DNA of 64,000 nt from Streptomyces actuosus (GCF_016921115.1 NZ_JAFFZS010000003.1:62001-126000), one strand, 5' to 3'. Shown: positions 26,157 to 33,936, numbered from the stretch's first letter. Notes: generated by a model from the sequence alone, not told the origin. Program-made: numbers and translations.

Positions 26157-26903
26157 ATGGGGAACGGGGCTCTCAGCGGTGCGGTGATCGCGGTCGCCGG
26201 CGCGGGCGGACCCGCAGGCCGGGCGACCCTGCTCCGGCTGGCGGAGGCCGGCGCCGTCGTCGTCGGTGCCGACAACGACCCGGAGCGGCTGGCGGAGGCC
26301 GTGGACGCGGCGCGCTACGCCTCCGGCGGCGCGACCGTCACCGGCGAGACCGTCGATCTGCTCGATCTGGAGGCCACCCGCGACTGGGCCAACCGCACCG
26401 AGAAGGAGTTCGGCCGCGTCGACGGCCTGGTCCACCTCGTCGGCGGCTGGCGCGGCAGCGAGACCTTCACCAAGACCAGCCTGGACGACTGGGACTTCCT
26501 GGAGCTGCTGCTCATCCGCACCGTCCAGCACACCTCCCTGGCCTTCCACGAGGCGATCCAGCGCAGCGACCGCGGCCGGTACCTGCTGATCAGCGCCGCG
26601 GGCGCGAGCCGGCCCACCGCGGGCAACGCCGCCTACGCCGCGGGCAAGGCCGCCGCCGAGGCGTGGACGCTGGCGATGGCCGACTACTTCCGCAAGGCCG
26701 GGGGTGAGCAGGGGCCGACGTCGGCGGCTGCCATCCTGGTGGTGAAGGCGTTGGTGCACGACGCGATGCGCGCCGACCGCCCCAACGCGAAGTTCGCGGG
26801 CTTCACTGACGTCAAGGACCTCGCCGAGGCCATCGTCGGCGTCTGGGACAAGCCCGCCGCGGAAGTGAACGGACAGCGTCTGTGGCTCACCGAGAAGCCG
26901 TGA
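26157..26903 (+). CDS. Short-chain dehydrogenase/reductase in the DUF6421 operon
   Basis: A 248-residue SDR. The start at ATG 26157 (MGNGALSGAVIAVAGAGG) has AGGAGGCGAGG directly upstream; a GTG at 26112 overlapping the previous stop is an alternative that would add 15 residues. The coenzyme motif is AGAGGPAGRA (GxxGxxG-like). The catalytic triad region reads LLISAAGASRPTAGNAAYAAGKAA, giving Ser, Tyr and Lys in the classical YxxxK order. It should oxidise or reduce a hydroxyl/keto group of an unknown substrate. Its position between DUF6421 and a threonine aldolase suggests a beta-hydroxy amino acid or its product. Confidence 0.9.
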   Translation: MGNGALSGAVIAVAGAGGPAGRATLLRLAEAGAVVVGADNDPERLAEAVDAARYASGGATVTGETVDLLDLEATRDWANRTEKEFGRVDGLVHLVGGWRGSETFTKTSLDDWDFLELLLIRTVQHTSLAFHEAIQRSDRGRYLLISAAGASRPTAGNAAYAAGKAAAEAWTLAMADYFRKAGGEQGPTSAAAILVVKALVHDAMRADRPNAKFAGFTDVKDLAEAIVGVWDKPAAEVNGQRLWLTEKP

Positions 26904-27970
26904 ACCCCCCGAAGACCGACGCCCGCCGCCACCACGACCCCGAGGTTCGCGGATTCGCCAGCGACAACTACGCCGGGGCGCACCCGGAGGTGATGGCGGC
27001 GCTGGCCGTGGCCAACGGTGGGCACCAGGTCGCGTACGGCGAGGACGACTACACGGAGAACCTCCAGCGGATCATCCGCAGCCATTTCGGTCCCACGGCG
27101 GAGGCCTTCCCGGTCTTCAACGGCACCGGCGCCAATGTCGTCGCGCTCCAGGCGGTCACCGACCGCTGGGGCGCGGTGATCTGTGCCGAGAGCGCCCACA
27201 TCAACGTGGACGAGGGCGGCGCTCCCGAGCGGATGGGCGGTCTGAAGCTGCTCACCGTGCCCACGCCGGACGGCAAGCTCACCCCCGAGCTGATCGACCG
27301 TCAGGCCTGGGGCTGGGAGGACGAGCACCGTGCGATGCCTCAGGTGGTCTCGATCACCCAGAGCACCGAGCTGGGCACCCTCTACACGCCCGAGGAGATC
27401 CGCGCGATCTGCGAGCACGCCCACGCCCACGGCATGAAGGTGCACCTGGACGGCTCCCGGATAGCCAACGCGGCGGCCTCGCTGAACGTGCCGATGCGGA
27501 CGTTCACCAACGCCGTCGGCGTCGACATCCTCTCCCTCGGCGGGACGAAGAACGGCGCGCTGTTCGGCGAGGCGGTCGTGGTCGTCAACCAGGACGCCGT
27601 GCGGCGGATGCGGCATCTGCGGAAGCTGTCGATGCAGCTGGCGTCCAAGATGCGCTTCGTCTCGGTCCAGCTGGAGGCGCTGCTCGCCAAGGACCTGTGG
27701 CTGCGCAACGCCCGCCACGCCAACGAGATGGCCCAGCGGCTGGCCGAGGGCGTCCGCTCCGTGCACGGCGTGGAGATCCTCTACCCGGTGCAGGCCAACG
27801 GCATCTTCGCCAAGCTCCCCAACGAGGTGAGCGAGCGCCTGCAGAAGCGATTCCGCTTCTACTTCTGGGACGAGGCGGCGGGCGTGGTCCGCTGGATGTG
27901 CGCCTTCGACACGACGGAGGACGACGTCGACGCGTTCGTGGCGGCGCTGAAGGAGGAGATGGCGCGCTGA
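26900..27970 (+). CDS. Threonine aldolase family PLP-dependent lyase
   Basis: A 356-residue fold-type I PLP enzyme. The GTG at 26900 overlaps the SDR stop codon (GTGA), a sign of translational coupling; a GTG six codons earlier is possible. Family marks are FASDNYAGAHPEV at the N-terminus, FPVFNGTGANVVAL around the cofactor phosphate, HLDGSRIANA with the PLP-binding Asp, and LGGTKNG with the Schiff-base Lys217. Enzymes of this family cleave beta-hydroxy-alpha-amino acids to glycine and an aldehyde, or work in the reverse direction. With the SDR and DUF6421 it forms a compact unit that could make or degrade an unusual amino acid. Confidence 0.92.
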   Translation: MNPPKTDARRHHDPEVRGFASDNYAGAHPEVMAALAVANGGHQVAYGEDDYTENLQRIIRSHFGPTAEAFPVFNGTGANVVALQAVTDRWGAVICAESAHINVDEGGAPERMGGLKLLTVPTPDGKLTPELIDRQAWGWEDEHRAMPQVVSITQSTELGTLYTPEEIRAICEHAHAHGMKVHLDGSRIANAAASLNVPMRTFTNAVGVDILSLGGTKNGALFGEAVVVVNQDAVRRMRHLRKLSMQLASKMRFVSVQLEALLAKDLWLRNARHANEMAQRLAEGVRSVHGVEILYPVQANGIFAKLPNEVSERLQKRFRFYFWDEAAGVVRWMCAFDTTEDDVDAFVAALKEEMAR

Positions 27971-28007
27971 CGCTTTGTGCATGGATATGCGGTCACCCGT
28001 AAAGTCA

Positions 28008-28037
28008 TTGACTCGCGGGTGATCGCGTTTCTATGCT
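28008..28037 (+). promoter_or_regulatory. Vegetative-type promoter for the transglutaminase-like gene
   Basis: TTGACT (28008-28013) and TATGCT (28032-28037) with an 18-base spacer. The expected transcription start, about seven bases after the -10 element, coincides with the ATG at 28045, predicting a leaderless mRNA. Confidence 0.6.
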
Positions 28038-28044
28038 CGCCGGC

Positions 28045-28617
28045 ATGCAGCTGATCCAGGAAAACCCTGACCTCTCGGCCTACTTGGCGGCCGACGAGGT
28101 CATCGACCACACCCATCCGCTGGTGCGTCAACAAGCAGCACGGCTGGCCGGGGAAGCCGACGACTCGTATTCCTATGCGCGTCTGGCCTATGCATACGTC
28201 CGTGACGCCGTCCCGCACTCCCGGGACACCGGCGACCCCCGCGTCACCTGGCGCGCCTCCGACGTCCTGGAGCAGGGCACCGGCATCTGCCACGCCAAGG
28301 CCCACGCGCTCACCGCCCTGCTGCGGGCCGAGGGCATCCCGACCGCGCTCTGCTACCAGACGTTCGAGGCGGTGCACGGTCTGGTCGCCGTGCGCTTCCA
28401 CGGGGCGTGGCACCGCCAGGATCCGCGCGGCGGCGAGCCGGGCGGCCGGGCCGAGTTCTCCCTGCGGGGCGAACGACTGGCCTTCGCCCCCGATCCCGCG
28501 CTCGGCGAGAGCGACCACCCGGTTCTGTACGCGGCACCTCATCCGGCCGTGCTGAGCGCCCTCAGGGCCGCTCCGGACCGGTCGCACCTCCTGGCGTCGC
28601 TCCCCGCCATCCTCTGA
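28045..28617 (+). CDS. Transglutaminase-like cysteine peptidase-fold protein
   Basis: A 190-residue protein of the transglutaminase-like superfamily. The start at MQLIQENPDL coincides with the predicted transcription start and has no Shine-Dalgarno site; the ATG 12 bases upstream lies within the -10 element. The catalytic triad is visible as Cys82 (QGTGICHAKAHAL), His119 (AVRFHGAWH) and Asp126 (RQDPRG). Proteins of this size act as peptidases or amidases in bacteria. Its 3' end overlaps the read-through portion of the convergent PPOX-type gene. Confidence 0.88.
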   Translation: MQLIQENPDLSAYLAADEVIDHTHPLVRQQAARLAGEADDSYSYARLAYAYVRDAVPHSRDTGDPRVTWRASDVLEQGTGICHAKAHALTALLRAEGIPTALCYQTFEAVHGLVAVRFHGAWHRQDPRGGEPGGRAEFSLRGERLAFAPDPALGESDHPVLYAAPHPAVLSALRAAPDRSHLLASLPAIL

Positions 28618-29467
28618 CCAGGGCCGACGCAAGGGCGCCGCGATCCCGTTCCGGTCCGGCAGGGCCGCGCCGGCCTCGTCGGGCGGCAGGCGGATCTCCC
28701 GGGAGGGCCCGCCGAGCGGCCGGTCGGCGTGTGCCGCCGACCCGGGGCCTCCACGGATGCGCTCCCGAGCCGCGGGCGGTGCGGCGCTCAGCGGGCCGGG
28801 GTGCCGACGCGCGCCGTGAGGTGCCCAGGGGCCTCGATGCCCGCGCCAGCAGGGGGTCCGGCTCCAGGGCGCCCCAGATGGCGCGCAGCGGTAGAACGCC
28901 TGCCCACACGTCGAGTCGGGCGTCCTCGCCCTCGCCGTCGTCCGGAGCGCCGGTGCGGATCTTGACGGACGCCTCGTCCAGGGAGAGGGCGAGCAGGGCG
29001 GTCGCGGCGAGTTCCCTGCGGTCGGGGCGGCGCGCGTAGTCCCACTGGCCGGGCGCGGCGTGCTCGGCCAGGCGGCGCAGGCCGGCGAGCTTCTCGTCCG
29101 GGTCCGTGACGAGGCGGGGCGTGCCGTAGACCATGGCGCTGCGGTAGTCGACCCCGTGCTCGAAGACCGAGCGGGCGAGGACGAGTCCGTCGACGTGGGT
29201 GACCGTGACGCAGACCGCGGCGGCGGGCGACGCCAGCAGGCTGCGGCCGGCGACCGAGCCGTGGAAGTACAGGGTGCTGCCGTCAAAGCCGTAGACGGTC
29301 GGCACGACCATCGGGGTCCCATCGACGACGACGCCGAGGTGGCAGACGAAGCCCGCGCCGAGAATCGCGTCCAACTGGTCGCGATCCAGGCTGCCCTGTT
29401 CCCGCAGGCGGCGGTGGCGGGTGCGCTCGCTGACGCGCAGAGGCCGTGCCGGAGTGTCCGGATTCAA
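28562..29467 (-). CDS. Pyridoxamine 5'-phosphate oxidase-fold flavin-binding protein with frameshifted C-terminus
   Basis: The first ~210 residues match the FMN-binding split-barrel family: SERTRHRRLREQG, then LGVVVDGTPMVVPTVYGFDG, LYFHGSVAGRSLL, and DVWAGVLPLRAIWGALEPDP. The start is set at the TTG at 29467 (MNPDTPARPL) which has GGAGGGAG before it. After EPDPLLA the frame turns into about 80 residues of Arg/Pro-rich sequence out to 28562. In the -1 register the expected family ending appears (GAGIEAPGHLTARVG...) and stops at 28788, which implies loss of one C in a run of C residues near 28850-28856. The true gene would then end at 28788. Either a real frameshift or a sequencing error in a homopolymer explains this. 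Confidence 0.8.
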   Translation of the reverse strand: MNPDTPARPLRVSERTRHRRLREQGSLDRDQLDAILGAGFVCHLGVVVDGTPMVVPTVYGFDGSTLYFHGSVAGRSLLASPAAAVCVTVTHVDGLVLARSVFEHGVDYRSAMVYGTPRLVTDPDEKLAGLRRLAEHAAPGQWDYARRPDRRELAATALLALSLDEASVKIRTGAPDDGEGEDARLDVWAGVLPLRAIWGALEPDPLLARASRPLGTSRRASAPRPAERRTARGSGAHPWRPRVGGTRRPAARRALPGDPPAARRGRRGPAGPERDRGALASALVRGWRGATPGGATGPERP

Positions 29468-29582
29468 GGGGCTCCCTCCCTGAGTGCGGCCGGCACGATG
29501 CTCCTCCGGCAGGGCGCCACTCGGGAAGTTGCGGGTCCGGTCGCGCCCGTCGGTCACGGCCTCGGTTCGGGGCGAGCTCCGG

Positions 29583-30311
29583 TCAGCCCGACTCCGCCGC
29601 CCGCACCTGGTCCGGCGTGGGTGCCGTGCCCCCGAGGTGCGCGGGCATCCACCAGGTGTCGTCCTGGCCCTTGGGCCGGACGGGGTAGGCGCGCTGTGCG
29701 GCCTCCAGCAGCTCCTGCACCCGCTCGCGCAGCCGCCGCGTGATCGCCCCGGCGTACTGGTCGCGGGGGGCCTCCACGGGCTCGCCCACCCGGATGGTGA
29801 CCGGGATGTGGCTGCGCTTGAAGTTGCGCGGGTGCCCCTTGGTCCACAGGCGCTGCGTGCCCCACACGGCCATCGGGATGAGCGGCACGCCTGCCTCCTG
29901 GGCCAGCCGGGCGGCCCCCGACTTGAAGCTCTTCAGCGTGAACGACTGCGAGATGGTGGCTTCCGGGAACACCCCGACGATCTCGCCCGACCGCAGGGAG
30001 TCCAGCGCGTGGGCGTAGGCCGCCTCACCCTGCTTGCGGTCCACCGGGATGTGCTTCATCCCGCGCATCAGCGGACCGGAGACCTTGTGCCGGAAGACGG
30101 ACTCCTTGGCCATGAACCGCACGAGACGCTTCTGCGGGAGCGCCGCGAGCCCGTCGAAGACGAAGTCCAGGTAGCTGATGTGGTTGCTGACCAGTACGGC
30201 GCCGCCCGAGCGGGGGATGTTCTCCGAACCCCGACAGTCGATCTTGAGGTCCCACACCTTGAACAGCGTGCGGGCGAAACCGATGACGGGACGGTAGACG
30301 AACTCAGCCAT
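29583..30311 (-). CDS. 1-acyl-sn-glycerol-3-phosphate acyltransferase (PlsC-like)
   Basis: A 242-residue membrane-associated acyltransferase. The catalytic H-x4-D motif is in VSNHISYLDF, the glycerol-3-phosphate-binding motif is GVFPEATIS, and GMKHIPVDRKQG and IPMAVWGTQRLW are further PlsC blocks. It transfers an acyl chain to lysophosphatidic acid in phospholipid synthesis. The start shown is the ATG of MAEFVYRP. A second ATG at 30344 would add 11 residues (MAEKKEGSAPP); it falls inside a short repeated sequence, so I prefer the later one with an AAGGAAGGG site 12 bases upstream. Confidence 0.9.
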   Translation of the reverse strand: MAEFVYRPVIGFARTLFKVWDLKIDCRGSENIPRSGGAVLVSNHISYLDFVFDGLAALPQKRLVRFMAKESVFRHKVSGPLMRGMKHIPVDRKQGEAAYAHALDSLRSGEIVGVFPEATISQSFTLKSFKSGAARLAQEAGVPLIPMAVWGTQRLWTKGHPRNFKRSHIPVTIRVGEPVEAPRDQYAGAITRRLRERVQELLEAAQRAYPVRPKGQDDTWWMPAHLGGTAPTPDQVRAAESG

Positions 30312-30666
30312 GGGCGGGGCGGACCCTTCCTTCTTCTCTGCCATGCTTCTCTGCCAGGGGCCCTGTGCCAGGACCGGGTGCCGGGACTCCGTGCCAGGGG
30401 TTCTCTGCCAGGGAAGGGGACTCCCGGCGGGAAAGTTACGCAGCCGTAGGTTCACGGCATGTCGCAGATCGTGCCCCAAGAACGCGCCGGGAGCCAGTCC
30501 GCGTGCCCGCCGGCGGCGAGATCCTCGTCACGTCGTCCGCCGGTCCGCGGTGTGGCCCGCGGTCCCGGACCGCCGAACCCGGGCCGGACCGGGCCTCCTT
30601 GCCGTCCGCGGAGTCCGGTGCGGATGATGGACCGACGGCGGACGAGGGACCAAGGGAAGGACAGCG
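30312..30666. other. Intergenic region between divergent acyltransferase and thioredoxin genes
   Basis: About 355 bases containing the promoters of both genes and the TTCTCTGCCA repeats listed separately. No gene with convincing codon use was found. Confidence 0.4.
30334..30410. repeat. Short dispersed direct repeats TTCTCTGCCA x3
   Basis: TTCTCTGCCA occurs at 30334-30343, 30347-30356 and 30401-30410, with the related GTGCCAGG at 30364 and 30391. The copies lie just upstream of the PlsC-like gene and include its alternative start codon. Confidence 0.7.
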
Positions 30667-30993
30667 GTGCACGGGCGTGGCGAGGACGAGCGGCTGACCG
30701 CGGACGAGGTGGGCGCGCCCCTCGGCGAGCGCGCCAGCCTGGTGCAGTTCTCCAGCGCCTTCTGCGCCCCTTGCCGGGCCACGCGGCGGGTCCTGGGCGA
30801 GGTGGCAGGCCTGGTCCCGGGTGTGGCGCACATCGAGATCGACGCCGAGGCACGGCTGGAGCTGGTGCGCGACCTCGGCATCCTCAGGACGCCGACCGTG
30901 CTGGTCCTCGACGCCGACGGCCGCGTGGTGCGGCGTGCCGCCGGGCAGCCCCGCAAGGCCGACGTGATCGCGGCACTGGGCGAGGCCGTGTGA
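30667..30993 (+). CDS. Thioredoxin-family protein
   Basis: A 108-residue thioredoxin-fold protein starting at a GTG with GGGAAGGA upstream. The active-site CxxC is CAPC in SLVQFSSAFCAPCRATRRVL, and the cis-proline loop is ILRTPTVLVLDADGR. Related Streptomyces proteins carry an N-terminal membrane helix before this domain; here no in-frame upstream extension exists, so this copy is soluble. It probably reduces disulphides or supports a thiol peroxidase. No neighbouring substrate gene is evident. Confidence 0.85.
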   Translation: MHGRGEDERLTADEVGAPLGERASLVQFSSAFCAPCRATRRVLGEVAGLVPGVAHIEIDAEARLELVRDLGILRTPTVLVLDADGRVVRRAAGQPRKADVIAALGEAV

Positions 30994-31041
30994 TCCGGCG
31001 GACGCCCCCGAGTGAGTCATCTCCCACATCGCGGAACGTGC

Positions 31042-31071
31042 TTGACTGAGCACACTCACTATCGTCAGCCT
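31042..31071 (+). promoter_or_regulatory. Possible promoter of the leader-peptide transcript
   Basis: TTGACT (31042-31047) is followed after 18 bases by CAGCCT (31066-31071). Transcription would begin about at the leader-peptide ATG at 31078, giving a leaderless upstream ORF. Confidence 0.35.
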
Positions 31072-31077
31072 GACCCT

Positions 31078-31158
31078 ATGCCTTCGGAACTCCTTCTCCA
31101 CGGTCGCCTCCACGTCGACCTCGCCCGCACCGCGAGCGCGTGCTGTCCGGGCTGCTGA
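31078..31158 (+). CDS. Cys-rich leader peptide (upstream ORF) of the flavin reductase gene
   Basis: A 26-codon ORF (ATG 31078, TGA 31156-31158) ends 44 bases before the flavin reductase start. Its core, RLHVDLARTASACC, fits the R-x-HVDL-x-R-x-x-SA-x-C pattern of short leader peptides found in Streptomyces upstream of sulphur-assimilation and related genes. It ends in three cysteine codons (tandem TGC TGT, then TGC before the stop). In mycobacteria such short cysteine-rich upstream ORFs act as cysteine-responsive attenuators. The same role is inferred here: ribosome stalling at Cys codons when cysteine is scarce would change expression of the downstream gene. Confidence 0.7.
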   Translation: MPSELLLHGRLHVDLARTASACCPGC

Positions 31159-31202
31159 GCAGTCACGCATCCGCTCGTCATCCCCGGCAGAAGGACAACT
31201 CC

Positions 31203-31712
31203 ATGACGGCCACGCCCGAACTGGCCACCGCGCACACCGCCTCTCCCGACCTGCTGCGTTCCGTCTTCCGGCGGCATGCCGCGGGAGTCGCGGTGATCAC
31301 CGCGCGCGGAGCCGACGGCCCGGTCGGTTTCACCGCCACCTCCCTCACCTCCGTCTCCGCGGACCCCCCGATGCTGTCGTTCGGCATCGGCACCACCGCC
31401 TCCAGCTGGCCGGCGATGTCGCAGGCCGAGCACGTGGGCGTCCACATACTCGGCGAGCACCAGCAGGAACTGGCGGCCACCTTCGCCCGCAGCGGCGCCG
31501 ACCGCTTCGGCGCCCCCACCGACTGGCGCGAGGGCCCCGAGGGTGTGCCGGTCCTCGGCGGTGTGCTCGCCTGGCTGGTGTGCCGCGTCGCCGCACGGGT
31601 TCCCGCCGGCGACCACCGCGTGATGCTCGCCGAGGTCGTCCTGGGCGACCCCGGCGGCCCCGGCCGGCCCCTCCTCTACCACCAGGGGCGATTCACCGCG
31701 CTGCGCGATTGA
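31203..31712 (+). CDS. Flavin reductase-like FMN-binding protein
   Basis: A 169-residue split-barrel flavoprotein. The start at MTATPELATA has an AGAAGGAC site upstream; the earlier in-frame start belongs to non-coding leader sequence. Family marks are LLRSVFRRHAAGVAVITARG, GFTATSLTSVSADPPMLSFG and VHILGEHQQELAATFARSG. Such proteins reduce FMN or FAD with NAD(P)H for two-component monooxygenases, including FMNH2-dependent desulphonation systems. Its control by a Cys-rich leader peptide suggests a role in sulphur acquisition, although no sulphonate monooxygenase is in the window. Confidence 0.9.
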   Translation: MTATPELATAHTASPDLLRSVFRRHAAGVAVITARGADGPVGFTATSLTSVSADPPMLSFGIGTTASSWPAMSQAEHVGVHILGEHQQELAATFARSGADRFGAPTDWREGPEGVPVLGGVLAWLVCRVAARVPAGDHRVMLAEVVLGDPGGPGRPLLYHQGRFTALRD

Positions 31713-31881
31713 TCACCCTTCGGTCGTCCTGCGCTCTCGTCGAGTTCCGGTTACGCTGCGTTGCAAAGGTCACAGTTCAAAGCGCTTGCTTAGCGGGCAG
31801 GAACTGGGTGTACTGACGAGTAATATTTCGGCCGGAGCGCGGGTCGCCCCGGACCGGGATGGGCCGCTTACAGGCGCCTAT

Positions 31882-31901
31882 GCTGCCTGAAGGCAGGCAG
31901 C
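31882..31901. promoter_or_regulatory. Palindromic hairpin in the etfBA leader
   Basis: GCTGCCTG-AAGG-CAGGCAGC forms a perfect eight-base stem with a four-base loop, 30 bases before the etfB start. It overlaps a TATGCT element (31879-31884) that could be a -10 box, so it could be an operator or a 5' mRNA hairpin. Confidence 0.5.
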
Positions 31902-31931
31902 CAGAAATGACGATGCAGTAGGAGAGCCGGC

Positions 31932-32720
31932 GTGAGCTTGAGGATCGTTGTCACTGTGAAGTACGTGCCCGACGCCACTGGCGACCGGCACTTCGCCGAT
32001 GACCTGACCGTCGACCGGGACGACGTGGACGGTCTGCTCTCCGAGCTGGACGAGTACGCCGTCGAGCAGGCGCTGCAGATCGCCGAGAACTCCGACGACG
32101 ACGTCGAGGTCACCGTCCTGACCGTGGGCCCGGAGGACGCCAAGGACGCGCTGCGCAAGGCGCTGTCCATGGGCGCCGACAAGGCGATCCACGTCGAGGA
32201 CGACGACCTGCACGGCACGGACGCCATCGGTACCTCCCTGGTGCTGGCCAAGGCCGTCGAGAAGGCCGGCTACGACCTGGTCGTCTCCGGCATGGCCTCC
32301 ACCGACGGCACCATGGGCGTCGTGCCGGCGCTGGTCGCCGAGCGTCTGGGTGTCCCGCAGGTCACGCTGCTGTCCGAGGTCTCCGTCGAGGACGGCGTCG
32401 TCAAGGGCCGCCGTGACGGCGACACCGCCTCCGAGCAGTTGGAGGCCTCCCTGCCGGCCGTCGTGTCGGTCACCGACCAGTCGGGTGAGGCCCGCTACCC
32501 GTCGTTCAAGGGCATCATGGCGGCCAAGAAGAAGCCGGTGGAGTCCTGGGACCTCTCCGACCTCGACATCGAGGCCGACGAGGTGGGCCTCGACGGCGCC
32601 TGGACCGCTGTCGACGCCGCGGCCGAGCGTCCCGCGCGCACCGCGGGCATGATCGTCAAGGACGAGGGCGAGGGCGGCAAGCAGCTCGCTGAGTTCCTCG
32701 CGAGCCAGAAGTTCATCTGA
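31932..32720 (+). CDS. etfB: Electron transfer flavoprotein beta subunit
   Basis: A 262-residue ETF beta subunit (GTG start, AGGAGAG upstream). It begins SLRIVVTVKYVPD and carries the AMP-binding signature region (VLTVGPEDAKDALRKALSMG and SGMASTDGTMGVVPALVAER), plus PSFKGIMAAKKKPVE near the C-terminus. With EtfA it forms the heterodimer that accepts electrons from acyl-CoA and related dehydrogenases and passes them to ETF-quinone oxidoreductase. The etfA gene follows after 59 bases. The leader holds a perfect palindrome. Confidence 0.95.
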   Translation: MSLRIVVTVKYVPDATGDRHFADDLTVDRDDVDGLLSELDEYAVEQALQIAENSDDDVEVTVLTVGPEDAKDALRKALSMGADKAIHVEDDDLHGTDAIGTSLVLAKAVEKAGYDLVVSGMASTDGTMGVVPALVAERLGVPQVTLLSEVSVEDGVVKGRRDGDTASEQLEASLPAVVSVTDQSGEARYPSFKGIMAAKKKPVESWDLSDLDIEADEVGLDGAWTAVDAAAERPARTAGMIVKDEGEGGKQLAEFLASQKFI

Positions 32721-32779
32721 GGGATCGACTCCCTCACCGCCTCTCAGACTTCGCACTTTCCGCTAGGAGAACCATTCCC

Positions 32780-33742
32780 ATGGCTGAAGTTCTCGTCTAC
32801 GTCGACCACGTGGACGGCGCTGTCCGCAAGCCCACCCTGGAGCTGCTGACCCTGGCCCGCCGCATCGGCGAGCCGGTCGCCGTCGCGCTGGGCAGCGGCG
32901 CCGCCGCCACCGCTCAGACCCTCGCCGAGCACGGCGCGGTGAAGGTCCTCACCCACGAGGCCTCCGAGTACGCCGACTACCTGGTCGTCCCGAAGGTGGA
33001 CGCCCTGCAGGCCGCCGTCGCCGCCGTGTCCCCGGCCGCCGTGCTGGTGCCGTCCTCCGCCGAGGGCAAGGAGGTCGCCGCCCGTCTGGCGCTGCGCATC
33101 GGTTCCGGCATCATCACCGACGCCGTCGACCTGGAGGCCGGCGACGAGGGCCCGGTGGCCACCCAGTCGGTGTTCGCGGCGTCGTTCACCACCAAGTCCC
33201 GCATCTCCAAGGGCACCCCGGTGATCACGGTCAAGCCGAACAGCGCGGCCGTCGAGGCCGCCCCGGCCGCCGGCGCGGTCGAGGCGCTGGAGGTGTCCTT
33301 CTCCGAGAAGGCGACCGGCACGAAGATCACCGGCCGCACCCCGCGCGAGTCGACCGGCCGTCCGGAGCTGACCGAGGCCGCGATCGTGGTCTCCGGTGGC
33401 CGCGGTGTCAACGGCGCGGAGAACTTCGCGATCATCGAGGCGCTCGCCGACTCCCTCGGCGCGGCCGTCGGTGCCTCCCGCGCCGCGGTGGACGCGGGCT
33501 GGTACCCGCACACCAACCAGGTCGGCCAGACCGGCAAGAGCGTGTCCCCGCAGCTGTACATCGCCTCCGGCATCTCCGGCGCGATCCAGCACCGCGCCGG
33601 CATGCAGACCTCGAAGACCATCGTGGCCATCAACAAGGACCCCGAGGCCCCGATCTTCGAGCTGGTCGACTACGGCGTCGTCGGCGACCTGTTCGACGTC
33701 GTCCCGCAGCTCACCGACGAGGTCAAGACCCGCAAGGGCTGA
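32780..33742 (+). CDS. etfA: Electron transfer flavoprotein alpha subunit
   Basis: A 320-residue ETF alpha subunit with AGGAG upstream of the ATG. The FAD-binding C-terminal domain is clear: [51 protein letters not shown] and [22 protein letters not shown]. It forms the functional flavoprotein with EtfB for electron transfer from fatty-acid and amino-acid catabolism. The pair ends at a strong terminator, so etfBA is a two-gene operon. Confidence 0.97.
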   Translation: MAEVLVYVDHVDGAVRKPTLELLTLARRIGEPVAVALGSGAAATAQTLAEHGAVKVLTHEASEYADYLVVPKVDALQAAVAAVSPAAVLVPSSAEGKEVAARLALRIGSGIITDAVDLEAGDEGPVATQSVFAASFTTKSRISKGTPVITVKPNSAAVEAAPAAGAVEALEVSFSEKATGTKITGRTPRESTGRPELTEAAIVVSGGRGVNGAENFAIIEALADSLGAAVGASRAAVDAGWYPHTNQVGQTGKSVSPQLYIASGISGAIQHRAGMQTSKTIVAINKDPEAPIFELVDYGVVGDLFDVVPQLTDEVKTRKG

Positions 33743-33759
33743 TCGCCGCCCGGCTGTAC

Positions 33760-33794
33760 GAGGCCCCCGTGACCCGCGCGGTCACGGGGGCCTC
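33760..33794 (+). terminator. Intrinsic-type terminator after etfBA
   Basis: A 15-base perfect stem, GAGGCCCCCGTGACC with GGTCACGGGGGCCTC, and a five-base loop, starting 18 bases after the etfA stop. There is no U-tract, as usual in Streptomyces. Confidence 0.85.
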
Positions 33795-33857
33795 GGCGCA
33801 TCCTGGAGTCGTGCTCCTCGAGTGGTGGGAGGTCCCGACCGTCCCGTGGACAGGGTG

Positions 33858-33912
33858 TTGACCTGCCGGAAGATCGGCAGATAACTTCATTCTACGGATT
33901 GTTGATTCCGTA
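33858..33912 (+). promoter_or_regulatory. Promoter region of the DUF6986-type gene
   Basis: TTGACC (33858-33863) is followed by GATAAC (33880-33885) with a 16-base spacer. Downstream the inverted repeat TACGGA...TCCGTA (33893-33912) overlaps the IclR-like operator. Confidence 0.4.
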
Positions 33913-33920
33913 TAGCGGAA
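33906..33920. promoter_or_regulatory. IclR-like operator TTCCG-N5-CGGAA
   Basis: The palindrome TTCCGTATAGCGGAA lies five bases before the AGGAGG site of the DUF6986-type gene. Its form (TTCC-N7-GGAA) is that of sites bound by IclR-family regulators, several of which control C2/C3, allantoin and aromatic metabolism in Streptomyces. The regulator gene is not in the window. Confidence 0.55.
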
Positions 33921-33936
33921 AATAGGAGGGTGCGGG

